Assembly (NCBI GenBank): GCA_010672825.2
Contig: JAAHFU020000001.1
Location: 2,108,001-2,172,000, forward strand
Direction: 5' to 3'
DNA length: 64,000 nucleotides
Origin: Leptolyngbya sp. SIO1E4
GTDB lineage: Bacteria; Cyanobacteriota; Cyanobacteriia; Phormidesmidales; Phormidesmidaceae
Shown here: positions 27,328-35,971 of the stretch, one piece after another
Numbering within the stretch: position 1 is the first letter of the stretch
Layout: the number at the start of each line of letters is the position of its first letter
Position numbers and translations under genes: made by a program
The notes under the pieces: model-generated
What the model saw: the letters and a program-made list of their open reading frames with translations, nothing else
Database searches by the model: none
Told to the model about the DNA's origin: nothing

Positions 27328-27648
27328 CTAAAGATATTTTTCTAAGGTATTAGCTAGTGTTGTCTTAGGCACAGCGCCTACAACCATATCCACACGCTGC
27401 CCACCCTTGAAGATCATGAGGGTGGGAATGCTGCGAATACCATATTGGCTAGCAACACTCGGGTTTTCGTCAGTGTTTACTTTAACGACCTTCACTTTGC
27501 CGTCGTACTGCTCAGCGATTTCATCAACCACAGGGGCAACCATTCTGCAAGGGCCGCACCAAGGTGCCCAAAAATCAACTAAAACGGGAACTTGGCTCTC
27601 AAGCACCTCTGGCTTGAAGGTTGAGTCTGTTACTTGTGAGGCTGCCAT
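27328..27648 (-). CDS. trxA: Thioredoxin
   Basis: 106 residues with the redox motif WCGPC inside [12 protein letters not shown] and the cis-Pro segment [13 protein letters not shown]. This is a standard m-type-like thioredoxin, reducing target disulfides in the cytosol with electrons from thioredoxin reductase or ferredoxin-thioredoxin reductase. It is downstream of yfr1 and guaB3 on the same strand, the gene order known around yfr1 in many cyanobacteria. Confidence 0.96.
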   Translation of the reverse strand: MAASQVTDSTFKPEVLESQVPVLVDFWAPWCGPCRMVAPVVDEIAEQYDGKVKVVKVNTDENPSVASQYGIRSIPTLMIFKGGQRVDMVVGAVPKTTLANTLEKYL

Positions 27649-27776
27649 GCCTTAGATATCCTTACCATTCCTAGTCATCAGAATCTTACCATAGCCAATA
27701 TTGAGTCTTTTCTGCGAGAGGATTTGCATTCAGACACACTCCATTGAGATCGGTATTGGCGTTGACCAGCTAATAA

Positions 27777-27843
27777 GGAACCGCCCGAAACGAATTTCGG
27801 GCGGAGTGTGGTGTGAGGAGTGAACGGAAACTTTCGTCTCCGC
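27777..27843 (-). ncRNA. yfr1: Small regulatory RNA Yfr1
   Basis: Read on the minus strand from about 27843. A 7-bp GAAA-capped hairpin (CGGAGAC-GAAA-GUUUCCG) comes first, then the single-stranded core ACUCCUCACACCACACU, which is the hallmark of Yfr1. A perfect 10-bp hairpin (27804-27781, tetraloop UUCG) then leads into UUCCUUAUU. The length of about 65 nt and the position between guaB3 and trxA match the known Yfr1 gene. A TACAAT box at 27856-27851 places the start at about 27843. In other cyanobacteria the core pairs with translation start regions of outer-membrane protein mRNAs. Confidence 0.9.
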
Positions 27844-27850
27844 TATCTCT

Positions 27851-27856
27851 ATTGTA
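27851..27856 (-). promoter_or_regulatory. -10 element of yfr1
   Basis: TACAAT on the minus strand, seven bases before the inferred first base of Yfr1. A TTGACA further upstream is about 34 bases away, too far to be the matching -35 box. Confidence 0.55.
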
Positions 27857-28155
27857 ATTGTGACACTTGAAATTCTGCCACTGGTTAGATTGTCAAGCCG
27901 AATGTTTTCTTTGCCTTTACTTTTGTTTATAAAGAGAAAAAAACTGCAAGATATGGGCCTGAGATTGCTCACGGCTCTCCTGCTGAAAAGGCCATTATCA
28001 AAGGATTTGACAAGGTTCAGTATCAACCAGCAGCATACGCTTTTTCTTCACTTTTCGGTGCAGTTATTGGTTACACCTGGATAGCGATGCTGATATTGGT
28101 CTGAGAAATTTCGTCAGGGTTTCTTATGGAAGTGAGCCCTTGACTGATAAGCCCT

Positions 28156-29343
28156 TTACTTGCCCATCCCTAGCTGCTGGGCCTTTTGGTAAACTTTTCC
28201 TTCCGTTAGCAAAGAAGGCGCGATCACAACTTCTACCTGCTGCATTTCTTGGAGATTTTTAGCACCCAACGTCCCCATGCTGGTTTGCAGTGCGCCCAGT
28301 AAATTGTGGGTGCCATCATCGAGTTGAGCCGGGCCTCTGAGGATTTGCTCTAAAGTCCCGGTGGTTCCCACGCGAATGCGTGTCCCCCGCGGCAGAATAG
28401 GGCTGGGAGTTGCCATTCCCCAATGGAATCCTCTTCCTGGAGCCTCTTGTGCCCGTGCGAAGGGAGAGCCAATCATGACGCCATCAGCCCCTGAGGCAAT
28501 ACATTTGCAAATATCCCCTCCGGTCACTAAGCCGCCATCGGCGATTACAGTCACGTATTGTCCAGTTTCTCGATGATAATCATCCCGCGCAGCTGCACAA
28601 TCAGACACCGCCGTTGCCTGCGGGACACCGACCCCTAAAACACCGCGAGAAGTACAAGCAGCCCCTGGGCCAATCCCCACGAGTACACCTGCTGCCCCGG
28701 CTTTCATTAGATTAAGCGCGACTTCATAGGTCACACAGTTTCCCAAAATCACTGGAATGGGCATCTCGCTGCAAAATTGGGTCAGATCTAGCGGCGTGAC
28801 AGAAGCGGGAGACAGATGTGCCGTGGAAACCACCGTAGCTTGAACAAACATTAGATCTGCTCCGGCTTCGGCAATGACTTGACCATAATTGGCTGCCCCT
28901 GCTGGGGTAGAGCTGACGGCTGCAATGCCCTTTTGAGCTTTAATCTCTTGAATTCGCTGACGAATGAGTTCGGGTCGGATGGGCTCAGCGTAGAGCTTTT
29001 GCATGAGCGTCACGAACTCGTCTTTACCGACCGAAGCAATTTGATCCAGAATGGGTGCCGGATCGTCGTATCGAGTTTGAATCCCTTCTAGATTAAGGAC
29101 ACCCAATGCTCCTAACTGAGAGAGCTTGACGGCCATGGTTACATCCACAACGCCGTCCATAGCACTGGCGATAATCGGAATTTCCCGCTCGATGCCGCCA
29201 ATTTGCCAGCGGGTATCCGCCAGTTTAGGATCTAACGTCCGGGTTCCTGGCACAAGGGCAATTTCATCAATTCCATAGGCTCTGCGGGCACTTTTTCCAC
29301 GACCCAGTTCGATATTCACGACTCTCTCCAACCCAAAAACCAT
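28156..29343 (-). CDS. guaB3: GuaB3-family IMP dehydrogenase
   Basis: 395 residues, an IMPDH barrel without the CBS pair found in ordinary GuaB. The catalytic loop GPGAACTSRGVLGVG carries the nucleophilic Cys. The phosphate-binding part reads IADGGLVTGGDICKCIASGADGVMIGSPFARA. The start MVFGLERVVNIELGRGKSARRAYGIDEIALVPG is typical of the GuaB3 clade. The enzyme oxidises IMP to XMP for guanine nucleotide synthesis. It is the first gene of the minus-strand block guaB3-yfr1-trxA. Confidence 0.93.
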   Translation of the reverse strand: MVFGLERVVNIELGRGKSARRAYGIDEIALVPGTRTLDPKLADTRWQIGGIEREIPIIASAMDGVVDVTMAVKLSQLGALGVLNLEGIQTRYDDPAPILDQIASVGKDEFVTLMQKLYAEPIRPELIRQRIQEIKAQKGIAAVSSTPAGAANYGQVIAEAGADLMFVQATVVSTAHLSPASVTPLDLTQFCSEMPIPVILGNCVTYEVALNLMKAGAAGVLVGIGPGAACTSRGVLGVGVPQATAVSDCAAARDDYHRETGQYVTVIADGGLVTGGDICKCIASGADGVMIGSPFARAQEAPGRGFHWGMATPSPILPRGTRIRVGTTGTLEQILRGPAQLDDGTHNLLGALQTSMGTLGAKNLQEMQQVEVVIAPSLLTEGKVYQKAQQLGMGK

Positions 29344-29570
29344 TAAGCTAGGCTAACATTTTGTCGCATTGTCATGGCTATCGCAATCGACGGGCGATCG
29401 ATCCCTAGACAGATAGCTTTTAAGCCTTTCAAATTAAGTTTAGGATCGTTGCCCAGTGCTTATCCAGAGATGGTTTCAGGCCAATGGGCGGGGGCGATCG
29501 CTGCGCTGTCTCATGCGTTCAAGGCACAGGCAGACCCTATTTCCCTTTCACTGTGAGGAGTGCGCATATT

Positions 29571-30284
29571 GTGAATCTATCTTCATTAGGATTTTTCCGT
29601 AGTTTACGTACGAAGAATCGACAATTTGCGGTGATTGGGCTAGGCCGGTTTGGCAGGGCTGTTTGCCTAACGCTAAACAGTCTCGGGTATGAGGTTCTGG
29701 GCATTGATAATAATGAACAGCGCGTGACCCAAGCGCTCGCCGATGAGATTGCTGCCCATGCGCTGCAGCTAGATTCAACCCAAAGACCGGCGCTGAAAGA
29801 AGCGGGCATCCCTGATTTCGATACGGTCATCGTGGCGATTGGCAACTACATTGAGGAAAGTGTCATCACAACCCTCAACATTAAAGAGTTAGGGGTTGCT
29901 TATGTGGTGGCAAAAGCCTCTTCCGAGATTCACGGTAAAGTGCTGAAGCGAGTTGGGGCTGATCATGTTGTCTTTCCAGAGCATGAAATGGGCTGTGCGT
30001 TGGCTCGATCCCTAACTTGCCCAGGCATTTTAGATCGATTTGAGCTAGATCCCGATAACAGCATTGTGGAGCTGCGGGTGCCTGGCGTTTTCGACCAAAA
30101 AACGATCGCGGAACTCGATCTCCGCAATAAATATGGTGTGACTTTGCTGGCGCTTAGCCAACCCGAGAGCGCAGAGAAATTTGAGGTCAACCCCAGCCCC
30201 GTTAAACGTCTCAAGAAAGGAGCGGTGATGGTGGTGGTGGGCAGTAACCGAGGGCTGGATCGTCTGCCAATTTATGAGGGCTAA
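29571..30284 (+). CDS. KtrA/TrkA-type RCK regulatory subunit of a K+ channel
   Basis: 237 residues from GTG 29571, chosen because GAGGAG lies ten bases upstream and the family starts just before the Rossmann strand. A frame open from 29484 adds no conserved sequence. RCK-N has the nucleotide loop AVIGLGRFGRAV and the acidic end of strand 2 (GIDNNEQRV). RCK-C covers the last 75 residues (LRVPGVFDQKTIAELDLRNKYGV). Such octameric rings gate KtrB/TrkH potassium uptake in response to ADP/ATP or NAD(H). No membrane partner is in the window. It overlaps anmK by 11 bases. Confidence 0.88.
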   Translation: MNLSSLGFFRSLRTKNRQFAVIGLGRFGRAVCLTLNSLGYEVLGIDNNEQRVTQALADEIAAHALQLDSTQRPALKEAGIPDFDTVIVAIGNYIEESVITTLNIKELGVAYVVAKASSEIHGKVLKRVGADHVVFPEHEMGCALARSLTCPGILDRFELDPDNSIVELRVPGVFDQKTIAELDLRNKYGVTLLALSQPESAEKFEVNPSPVKRLKKGAVMVVVGSNRGLDRLPIYEG

Positions 30285-31488
30285 AAGGTTGCGTGTTATT
30301 GGATTAATCAGCGGAACGTCAGTAGACGGAATTGATGCGGCGATCGCAGATATTGAGGGGCAAGGCTATGTCCTCAACGTGCAGGTCATAGGTGGGCAAA
30401 CCATTGCCTATCCTGCGGCGTTACGTCAGCAAATTTTAGATGTTTGTGCAGGCCAGGCAATTGCGATGGCTGATTTGGCTGGCCTCGATGATGCGATCGC
30501 CCAAATATTTGCCCATGCCGCCCAGGCATTGATCGAGCAACATGGCAATGTGGATCTCATCGCATCCCATGGACAAACGGTTTTTCACCGCCCTCCTACC
30601 CAAGATCATGCCGCTGTACCCTCAAACTTGGGGTTCAGCCTACAACTTGGCCGAGGGGATGTAATTGCGGCCCTGACCCAACACTCAACCATCAGCGACT
30701 TTCGCCGGGCGGACATCGCGGCGGGGGGGGAGGGGGCTCCCTTGGTGCCTCCGGTAGATCTGGCTCTGCTCAGTCATCCTAAATACTGGCGCTGTGTGCA
30801 AAACATTGGGGGCATTGGTAATGTGGCTCTGTTGCCCCCCTGGAACCCAACCAGCCATGCCTCGCCCCCTCAGGTTATCGGATGGGATACTGGCCCTGGT
30901 AACAGCCTGATCGATTTGGCCGTAGAAATCTTTTCTGCTGGACAACAAACTTACGATCTCGACGGAGCCTGGGCTGCTCAAGGGACTCCCTGTCTCGCCT
31001 TGGTGGACCGTTGGCTACAGCATCCCTACTTCCAACAATCTCCTCCTAAGTCTACCGGGCGTGAACTCTTTGGCCCAGCGTTTTTAGCAGATTGCTTAGA
31101 GGAAGCACAAGCCCTTGAATTAACCCCAGCAGATGTCTTGGCGACCTTGACGGAATTTACAGTGGTTTCCATTGTTCGGAGTTATCACCAGTTTTTACCC
31201 ACCTTGCCCGATCAGGTGCTGTTGTGTGGCGGGGGTAGTTACAATTGCTACCTGGTTCAGCGCTTACGGCTACATCTACCGAATACCGACATTCAGACCA
31301 CAGCGGCGGCAGGCATTCCTGTTGGCTTAAAAGAAGCGGTTGCCTTTGCGGTGTTGGGGTACTGGCGACATCATCAGTTTCCTGGGAATTTACCCAGCGT
31401 CACAGGTGCAACTCGACCGGCTTTGTTGGGAACCCTCCATACACCGCTTGCTGATGAAGTATCGGAATTAAGCCGAGATGCAATCTAG
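30274..31488 (+). CDS. anmK: Anhydro-N-acetylmuramic acid kinase
   Basis: 404 residues. The enzyme hydrolyses and phosphorylates 1,6-anhydroMurNAc released during peptidoglycan turnover, giving MurNAc-6-phosphate. It begins with GLISGTSVDGIDAAI, the diagnostic start. Also visible are LIASHGQTVFHRP, ISDFRRADIAAGGEGAPLVP, QNIGGIGNVA, GWDTGPGNSLID and LLCGGGSYN. It overlaps the RCK gene by 11 bases in another frame, so the two are probably translationally coupled although their roles seem unrelated. Confidence 0.95.
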   Translation: MRAKRLRVIGLISGTSVDGIDAAIADIEGQGYVLNVQVIGGQTIAYPAALRQQILDVCAGQAIAMADLAGLDDAIAQIFAHAAQALIEQHGNVDLIASHGQTVFHRPPTQDHAAVPSNLGFSLQLGRGDVIAALTQHSTISDFRRADIAAGGEGAPLVPPVDLALLSHPKYWRCVQNIGGIGNVALLPPWNPTSHASPPQVIGWDTGPGNSLIDLAVEIFSAGQQTYDLDGAWAAQGTPCLALVDRWLQHPYFQQSPPKSTGRELFGPAFLADCLEEAQALELTPADVLATLTEFTVVSIVRSYHQFLPTLPDQVLLCGGGSYNCYLVQRLRLHLPNTDIQTTAAAGIPVGLKEAVAFAVLGYWRHHQFPGNLPSVTGATRPALLGTLHTPLADEVSELSRDAI

Positions 31489-31689
31489 AACGTCTCTACA
31501 TAATTACTAACTGCATATGTTGTAATAGAGGCGATATACCTATGCATCTCTTGTCACCCATGACACTGAATTGGTGCGTAGGTTTTATGTTCAGCGGGTT
31601 TTCTCCGCAACCAAATCATTTCGTGGCCTGTCTATTGCTGGCTTCAGAACGATCAGACATCAGTCACGTGCAGTATCAGGGAATGACGT

Positions 31690-32133
31690 GTGGAGCACAC
31701 ATTTTTAATTGAGCCTGGCCGCTGGACAATTCAGGGTAATTGGCTGGAGCGTGACATCCTCCCGTTAGTTGTTCGCGGAGGCATCTTAATTGCCTGGAGC
31801 CGTGATAACTGGTTCACCATGGTCATGAAGATGACTTTCCCTGGTTCCAACAAACAGGAGATTGCACTGCAGTATAAAGGGCGATTAACTAGCGGCGATC
31901 GCCAATATACCTTTGTCTTACAGCACAGTTTGCTAGGCCGTGTTGAAGGAGAAGGCTGGGTCGCGCCCGAGTCTGTTGTGCAGAGGTATTGGTGCTTGGG
32001 CGATCGTCAACGACGCACTGGTTTTGAAACTCTCTATCGACTTGACTCCAGCCGCTATCATCTCTCCAGCGGAATTATGGCAGGTCACTATCTAACGACT
32101 GCCATTGAGGCAATCCTAGAACGGCAGGCATAG
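31690..32133 (+). CDS. Conserved cyanobacterial-type protein, unknown function
   Basis: 147 residues starting at GTG 31690. Rich in beta-strand-like alternation and aromatic residues (RWTIQGNW, IAWSRDNWFTMVMK, YTFVLQHSLLGRVEGEGW, YHLSSGIMAGHYLT), suggesting a small beta-barrel of lipocalin-like size. No signal peptide or catalytic motif. It appears to be one of the conserved proteins of unknown function common in cyanobacteria. The 200 bases upstream contain no other gene. Confidence 0.75.
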   Translation: MEHTFLIEPGRWTIQGNWLERDILPLVVRGGILIAWSRDNWFTMVMKMTFPGSNKQEIALQYKGRLTSGDRQYTFVLQHSLLGRVEGEGWVAPESVVQRYWCLGDRQRRTGFETLYRLDSSRYHLSSGIMAGHYLTTAIEAILERQA

Positions 32134-32475
32134 ATACCTTGCGGTCAAAACTGGGTATCTTTGACTTACCCCGTCTATCTTTTTCGGGTTTAAGTAACTT
32201 CACATGGAGCGCTATATTTCTAGCGCGTATATGGCTGCTGCTGAAGCAAACTAAGCGGACAGCTAGAATACGATTACTTGCCCTCGTTATAGCTGTCAGC
32301 CATCGCCCTGGTTTGACTCTGAGCTATGGCTAGGGTTACAGGGTTGCACACCACTGGGCACTGGTGGCTGCTATCAGCTTAACTGCATATCTTTTGGGTT
32401 GGCTATTGCTCAGCAGAAGGGTATTGGGCTGTTAGGGCTGATGTTTGCGGCAGTTGTTGAAAGGGAGTTTTCTCG
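32134..32475. other. Gene-free stretch upstream of the protein kinase
   Basis: No supported coding region. A 7-bp inverted repeat AGATACC...GGTATCT (about 32131-32161) could be a weak terminator for the gene at 31690. GCGCTA...TAGCGC lies near 32211-32228. Confidence 0.4.
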
Positions 32476-34044
32476 ATGCCCATCTCCTCGTCTGCCTCCG
32501 CGACTACCACAATGTCAGATTCCAATCTCGGACGAAAACTCACTAACCGCTACGAGTTGGTAGACCTAATTGGCCAGGGGGCGATGGGAAAGGTTTATCG
32601 TGCCGAAGATACCTTACTTGGTGGGGTCGTCGTTGCGGTCAAATTTTTATCTCAGACCTTGTTGTCAGATAAGATGCGCAACCGTTTTGTACAGGAAGCC
32701 ACAACCTGTGCACAGCTTGGTCAAAAGAGCATCCATGTCGTGCGGGTAACAGACTATGGCGTCAGCGAAGATGGTGTTCCCTTCTACGTCATGGAATACC
32801 TGCATGGAGAAAGCCTCAGTACCCTGATCAATCGGCGACCGCTGCCCATCCCGCGATTCTTGGGGCTAAGTCGTCAGATTTGTTTAGGATTGCAGTCTGC
32901 CCATAAAGGGATTCGGGTCAGAGGATATAGTAAGCCAGTCTCAATCATTCACCGAGATATTAAACCCAGTAATATTCTGGTTACTCAGGATCCGACGCTG
33001 GGAGAGCTTGCCAAGATTTTGGATTTTGGCATTGCTAAACTCATGCAGGTGGATAGCGAACAAACCAGTTCGTTTATGGGTACCCTCGCCTATGCCTCTC
33101 CAGAGCAGATGGAAGGGAAGGAACTTGACAACCGCTCCGATATTTATAGTTTGGGCATCATGATGTTCCAAATGTTGACTGGAAAGCTCCCTCTGCGGGC
33201 TGCTAGTCATACTTTTGGTGGGTGGTATAAGGCGCATCATACCCAGGCTCCTCATTCATTTATTCGGGTAGATGCTGATACCAAAGTTCCTAAACTGTTA
33301 GAAAATCTCGTCATGAGCTGCCTGGAAAAGCAGCCAGAGAATCGCCCTCAATCAATTAGCGACATTTTGCAAGCGCTTGAGCCTTTAGAGCAGCGGTTTG
33401 GTTCAGCCTTTCGAATTGGTCAGCGTATTGGAGCAACGCTCTCCCGCCTGCCGGTGGTGAAGAAACCGGTTAGCTCCAGTGAAGGTTCCCCTCTCTCCAC
33501 AGCGGACAATGCCTGTCGGCTAGCCTCTTGGCCCAAGAATAAACCCATTGCTGAAATTGTTTTCCCCCATATTCTGAAGGTTAACCAGCAGTCTTTGGCA
33601 ACCCTATGGGTCATGATGCCCCGAGAAGAAGTTACCAAGCGGCTGCAGGGAACACGCTATAACAACTTCATTTGTACGATGTCACCCCATCCGATGGTGT
33701 TATGGCTCACTGTACTCTACAGCGCACAACACGGCCCTCGCTGGCTCCCCTGCTATCTTGACCTGAAAAGTCAAGCTGGACAGGAAATGGCTTTCCTCTT
33801 AGGACAAACTGGAACTTACAAAGTCCTCTTTTTTGCAACTGACGAGCCGCATCAATGTGCTCATACTGTGACCTGTAATGTTGCATCCCCCCAGCGGAAG
33901 CTGCTACAGGAATGGGTAATGGCTGCTCGCACCCATCCCTCTTTGGGCAGCTCTAGCATGAGCAAAGACATGCTGAAGCATGAGCTGAATAACAACATGA
34001 AGGAAAAAATCCTGCGCCAATTAGAATCGCTTTACATCAATTGA
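32476..34044 (+). CDS. Hanks-type Ser/Thr protein kinase
   Basis: 522 residues. Kinase domain about 27-305: glycine loop LIGQGAMGKVY, ATP-anchoring Lys in VAVKFL, catalytic loop HRDIKPSN, DFG motif in DFGIAKL, activation segment with GTLAYASPEQ. All key residues are present, so it should be active. The C-terminal 200 residues have no transmembrane helix. They form an uncharacterised soluble domain with repeated strand-like segments (LATLWVMMPREEV, PHPMVLWLTVLYS, WLPCYLDLKSQAGQEM) that may sense or bind partners. A short low-complexity Ser/Ala/Thr N-terminus precedes the kinase; ATG 32512 (MSDSN) is an alternative start. Confidence 0.92.
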   Translation: MPISSSASATTTMSDSNLGRKLTNRYELVDLIGQGAMGKVYRAEDTLLGGVVVAVKFLSQTLLSDKMRNRFVQEATTCAQLGQKSIHVVRVTDYGVSEDGVPFYVMEYLHGESLSTLINRRPLPIPRFLGLSRQICLGLQSAHKGIRVRGYSKPVSIIHRDIKPSNILVTQDPTLGELAKILDFGIAKLMQVDSEQTSSFMGTLAYASPEQMEGKELDNRSDIYSLGIMMFQMLTGKLPLRAASHTFGGWYKAHHTQAPHSFIRVDADTKVPKLLENLVMSCLEKQPENRPQSISDILQALEPLEQRFGSAFRIGQRIGATLSRLPVVKKPVSSSEGSPLSTADNACRLASWPKNKPIAEIVFPHILKVNQQSLATLWVMMPREEVTKRLQGTRYNNFICTMSPHPMVLWLTVLYSAQHGPRWLPCYLDLKSQAGQEMAFLLGQTGTYKVLFFATDEPHQCAHTVTCNVASPQRKLLQEWVMAARTHPSLGSSSMSKDMLKHELNNNMKEKILRQLESLYIN

Positions 34045-34080
34045 ATGTCCAGTGTCCGTCTCTACTGATCCCGACGACCC

Positions 34081-34116
34081 TTGTTAGTTGAGTGCAGTAC
34101 ATCTTGATCAAAACAG
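34081..34116 (+). repeat. Direct repeat, copy 1
   Basis: About 36 bases beginning TTGTTAGTTGAGTGCAGTAC, matched by copy 2 at 34180-34216 with a one-base indel and a few mismatches. The shared core is CAGTACATCT. Confidence 0.6.
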
Positions 34117-34142
34117 TTTCTAGGCCTCATGCCTAGAAACTG
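34114..34142. repeat. Perfect 12-bp inverted repeat
   Basis: CAGTTTCTAGGC (34114-34125), loop CTCAT, GCCTAGAAACTG (34131-34142). No T-run follows, so it is more likely part of a dispersed element than a terminator. Its right arm shares CCTAGAAACTGCTGC with a site near 15069. Confidence 0.65.
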
Positions 34143-34179
34143 CTGCATTCAAATAGATAGCGCCATGAATGCTATAGCC

Positions 34180-34216
34180 TTGTTCAGTTGAGTCCAGTAC
34201 ATCTGGGTCAAGACAG
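34180..34216 (+). repeat. Direct repeat, copy 2
   Basis: About 37 bases beginning TTGTTCAGTTGAGTCCAGTA, related to copy 1 about 100 bases upstream. The inverted repeat next to copy 1 is not repeated here. Confidence 0.6.
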
Positions 34217-34239
34217 GGGCTAGGGTTTGGGGTCTAGGG

Positions 34240-34268
34240 TGTGCTTGATTAGCCTGCATACCGCTATA
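34240..34268 (+). mobile_element. Remnant of an IS630 right end
   Basis: 25 of 29 bases match the right end of the element at 12597-12625, including the transposase stop region and the terminal CCGCTATA. No left end or transposase sequence remains nearby. It shows a second, older copy of the same family. Confidence 0.6.
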
Positions 34269-34396
34269 AGGCTCTGGATACCGGTATAGGCGATGGGTAC
34301 CTGTCAGGTTGACTGAACCAGGATAGTAGAGGGGCGAAAGGCTGAAATGATAAGCTCTGAAAGAACTGTATTCAGTAACTGGCAGTCAAATTCGGG

Positions 34397-34612
34397 ATGT
34401 CTCAACGTGTGATTTGGGTAAATGAGCAAATTGATCCCTGTGGAATCTTATATTCTTGCATTGCCTGCTGTGATGAAGAACAAGCCCAAGCTTGCCATGC
34501 AGCCTTTGAAGCTAATCTGAGTGCCCAACAGAAGGAAGCTGGGTGGATTGCCCGGATGCGCACTGTGGAGTCTTGGGATGAGGTTCCAGTGAATGCTTTG
34601 AAGCTGAATTAG
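34397..34612 (+). CDS. Small conserved protein, unknown function
   Basis: 71 residues: IWVNEQIDPCGILYSCIACCDEEQA..., a Cys cluster (Cys14, Cys21, Cys24, Cys25, Cys33) and a C-terminal SWDEVPVNALKL. The Cys pattern could bind metal, but no family function is known to me. The composition and motif layout are those of small conserved cyanobacterial proteins. Its stop codon overlaps that of the convergent gene: the four bases TTAG at 34609-34612 serve both strands. Confidence 0.7.
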   Translation: MSQRVIWVNEQIDPCGILYSCIACCDEEQAQACHAAFEANLSAQQKEAGWIARMRTVESWDEVPVNALKLN

Positions 34613-34944
34613 CTATGCCGATTAATATCCATCAGAGTTTTACTCAAGACTCTGATGGGTTCAGTTGTTTCAGCTGAGAAGAGGGATAGGTCTAGTGGGC
34701 CCCAATTTGAGTGGGCGCTTTCGGCTAGCTGTAGCAAGAGGGGATGCCGTAGCTGCACTCTGCCTGGGCATCGCAGAACAAGCAGTGGCATCCTCCCTTG
34801 GCCTGCTTTTGAAACCAGCGTCCATTCACAGGAATCTAGCCACGTCTTGACGGACGCAGGGAGCCGCTCTTTGAATTGGCTCAATCGATAATGCTGAGCC
34901 AGCACATCTCGCCACCGGTAGCCAGCATCGGCAGGAGTTGACAT
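34609..34944 (-). CDS. Conserved protein, unknown function
   Basis: 111 residues, soluble, with a basic, aromatic first half (YRWRDVLAQHYRLSQFKERLP, WLDSCEWTLV) and a strand-rich middle (LLVLRCPGRVQLRHPLLLQLAESA). No domain recognised. It is convergent with the 71-residue gene, sharing the four bases of the overlapping stop codons, so transcription of each runs into the other. Confidence 0.65.
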   Translation of the reverse strand: MSTPADAGYRWRDVLAQHYRLSQFKERLPASVKTWLDSCEWTLVSKAGQGRMPLLVLRCPGRVQLRHPLLLQLAESAHSNWGPLDLSLFSAETTEPIRVLSKTLMDINRHS

Positions 34945-35113
34945 AAAAAGCTTGCCTGAGACACCTAACCAGAGTTTAACTTCCCGAACAATGGCGACAG
35001 CTAAAATTTATCTGTGAAGTCAATAAGCTTAAGATTTGTTCCTAATTCAGGCTTTACCTTGCCTGTCAGCCCTTGAAAAGACTGAACGTGCCATTGTCTG
35101 ACTCCAATCTATA

Positions 35114-35938
35114 TCAGGGCAAGATTGCATTGATAGTACCTGTTTTTGCAAAGGCTTGAACTTCTCTAATCGCGTGTGCCCAAGCAGTAGATTCATCGCC
35201 TGGAATTGGCATCAGTTGAGCCTGAGGGGCCAGGTCATAAAACAGCGAATTGGCTAGCTGAGTGTGCTGAGTCGCTTGCTCTGGGTGTAATAGCAGCACA
35301 GGTGTCTTAAGGTGCGGCAGCGCTGCATTCAACCATTCAGACCGCAGCACGGCTTTACGTCGTTGGAAGAGTAACCGACTAGCGGCTCTGTAGCCGCGTA
35401 GTTGCTGTCGTTTTTGCCAAACCTGGTGGAGCCAGCGATCGCCCCCCAATAGCTTGACAAGCGGCGTTACCAAGCGGAGTCCCCAAAACCGTAAAGCCCA
35501 GGGCGAGGCTAACCACCGGAGTCCCCGCCAGCGCTGATCTAAGGTGGGTGCACTGAGCCCTTCAGGCGCCATCAAAACGAGCCCTTGAATCGTGTCAGGA
35601 TGTTGCAAGCTGTAACGGACTGCTACCCAAGCACCTAGCGACTCTGCAACCAGGATCTGAGGTTGCACCCGAATCGCTGCTAGATATTCAGCTAAGGCAG
35701 ACACCTCACCGTCAATAGAATATGCGCCCTTTTCGAGGCGGCTGGACTCTCCAAAGCCGAGGAGATCGGGCGCAATGCAGTGAAACTGTTGTCCCAGCTG
35801 CTGCATTAAAGGAATCCACTGGCTGCTGTCTTGCCAACTGCCGTGTAAAAACAGAACGGTGCTGCCAGAGCCCACTTCTCGCCAGGCAAAGGTTCCTTGT
35901 GCCGTACGCAGCTTGGCATTTCGCAGGGGTAAAGTCAT
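35114..35938 (-). CDS. Alpha/beta hydrolase
   Basis: About 274 residues from ATG 35938 (MTLPLRNAKLRTAQGTF); an upstream ATG at 35965 would add nine unlikely residues. Oxyanion region LFLHGSWQDSSQW. The nucleophile elbow AESLG has Ser flanked by Leu and has Ala in place of the first Gly. The likely acid is near LLLHPEQ and the catalytic His is in STAWAHAIRE. It lies 33 bases after the Nudix gene and completes the operon bcp-nudix-hydrolase. The substrate is unknown; the close Nudix partner suggests a metabolite clean-up role, but this is inference. Confidence 0.85.
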   Translation of the reverse strand: MTLPLRNAKLRTAQGTFAWREVGSGSTVLFLHGSWQDSSQWIPLMQQLGQQFHCIAPDLLGFGESSRLEKGAYSIDGEVSALAEYLAAIRVQPQILVAESLGAWVAVRYSLQHPDTIQGLVLMAPEGLSAPTLDQRWRGLRWLASPWALRFWGLRLVTPLVKLLGGDRWLHQVWQKRQQLRGYRAASRLLFQRRKAVLRSEWLNAALPHLKTPVLLLHPEQATQHTQLANSLFYDLAPQAQLMPIPGDESTAWAHAIREVQAFAKTGTINAILP

Positions 35939-35971
35939 GCTGATCGGGTGAGCCCTGAGGTGCAAATGATC

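Larger units (their letters stand above)
34045..34396. other. Repeat-rich intergenic region
   Basis: Contains two diverged direct repeats, a perfect 12-bp inverted repeat and a remnant of an IS630 end, each listed separately. No coding region is supported. The mix suggests a site of repeated insertion and loss. Confidence 0.6.

Noticed and set aside
29484-29570. Longer N-terminus for the RCK protein
   Set aside because: The extra 29 codons have no conserved sequence, and the GTG at 29571 has a good ribosome site.
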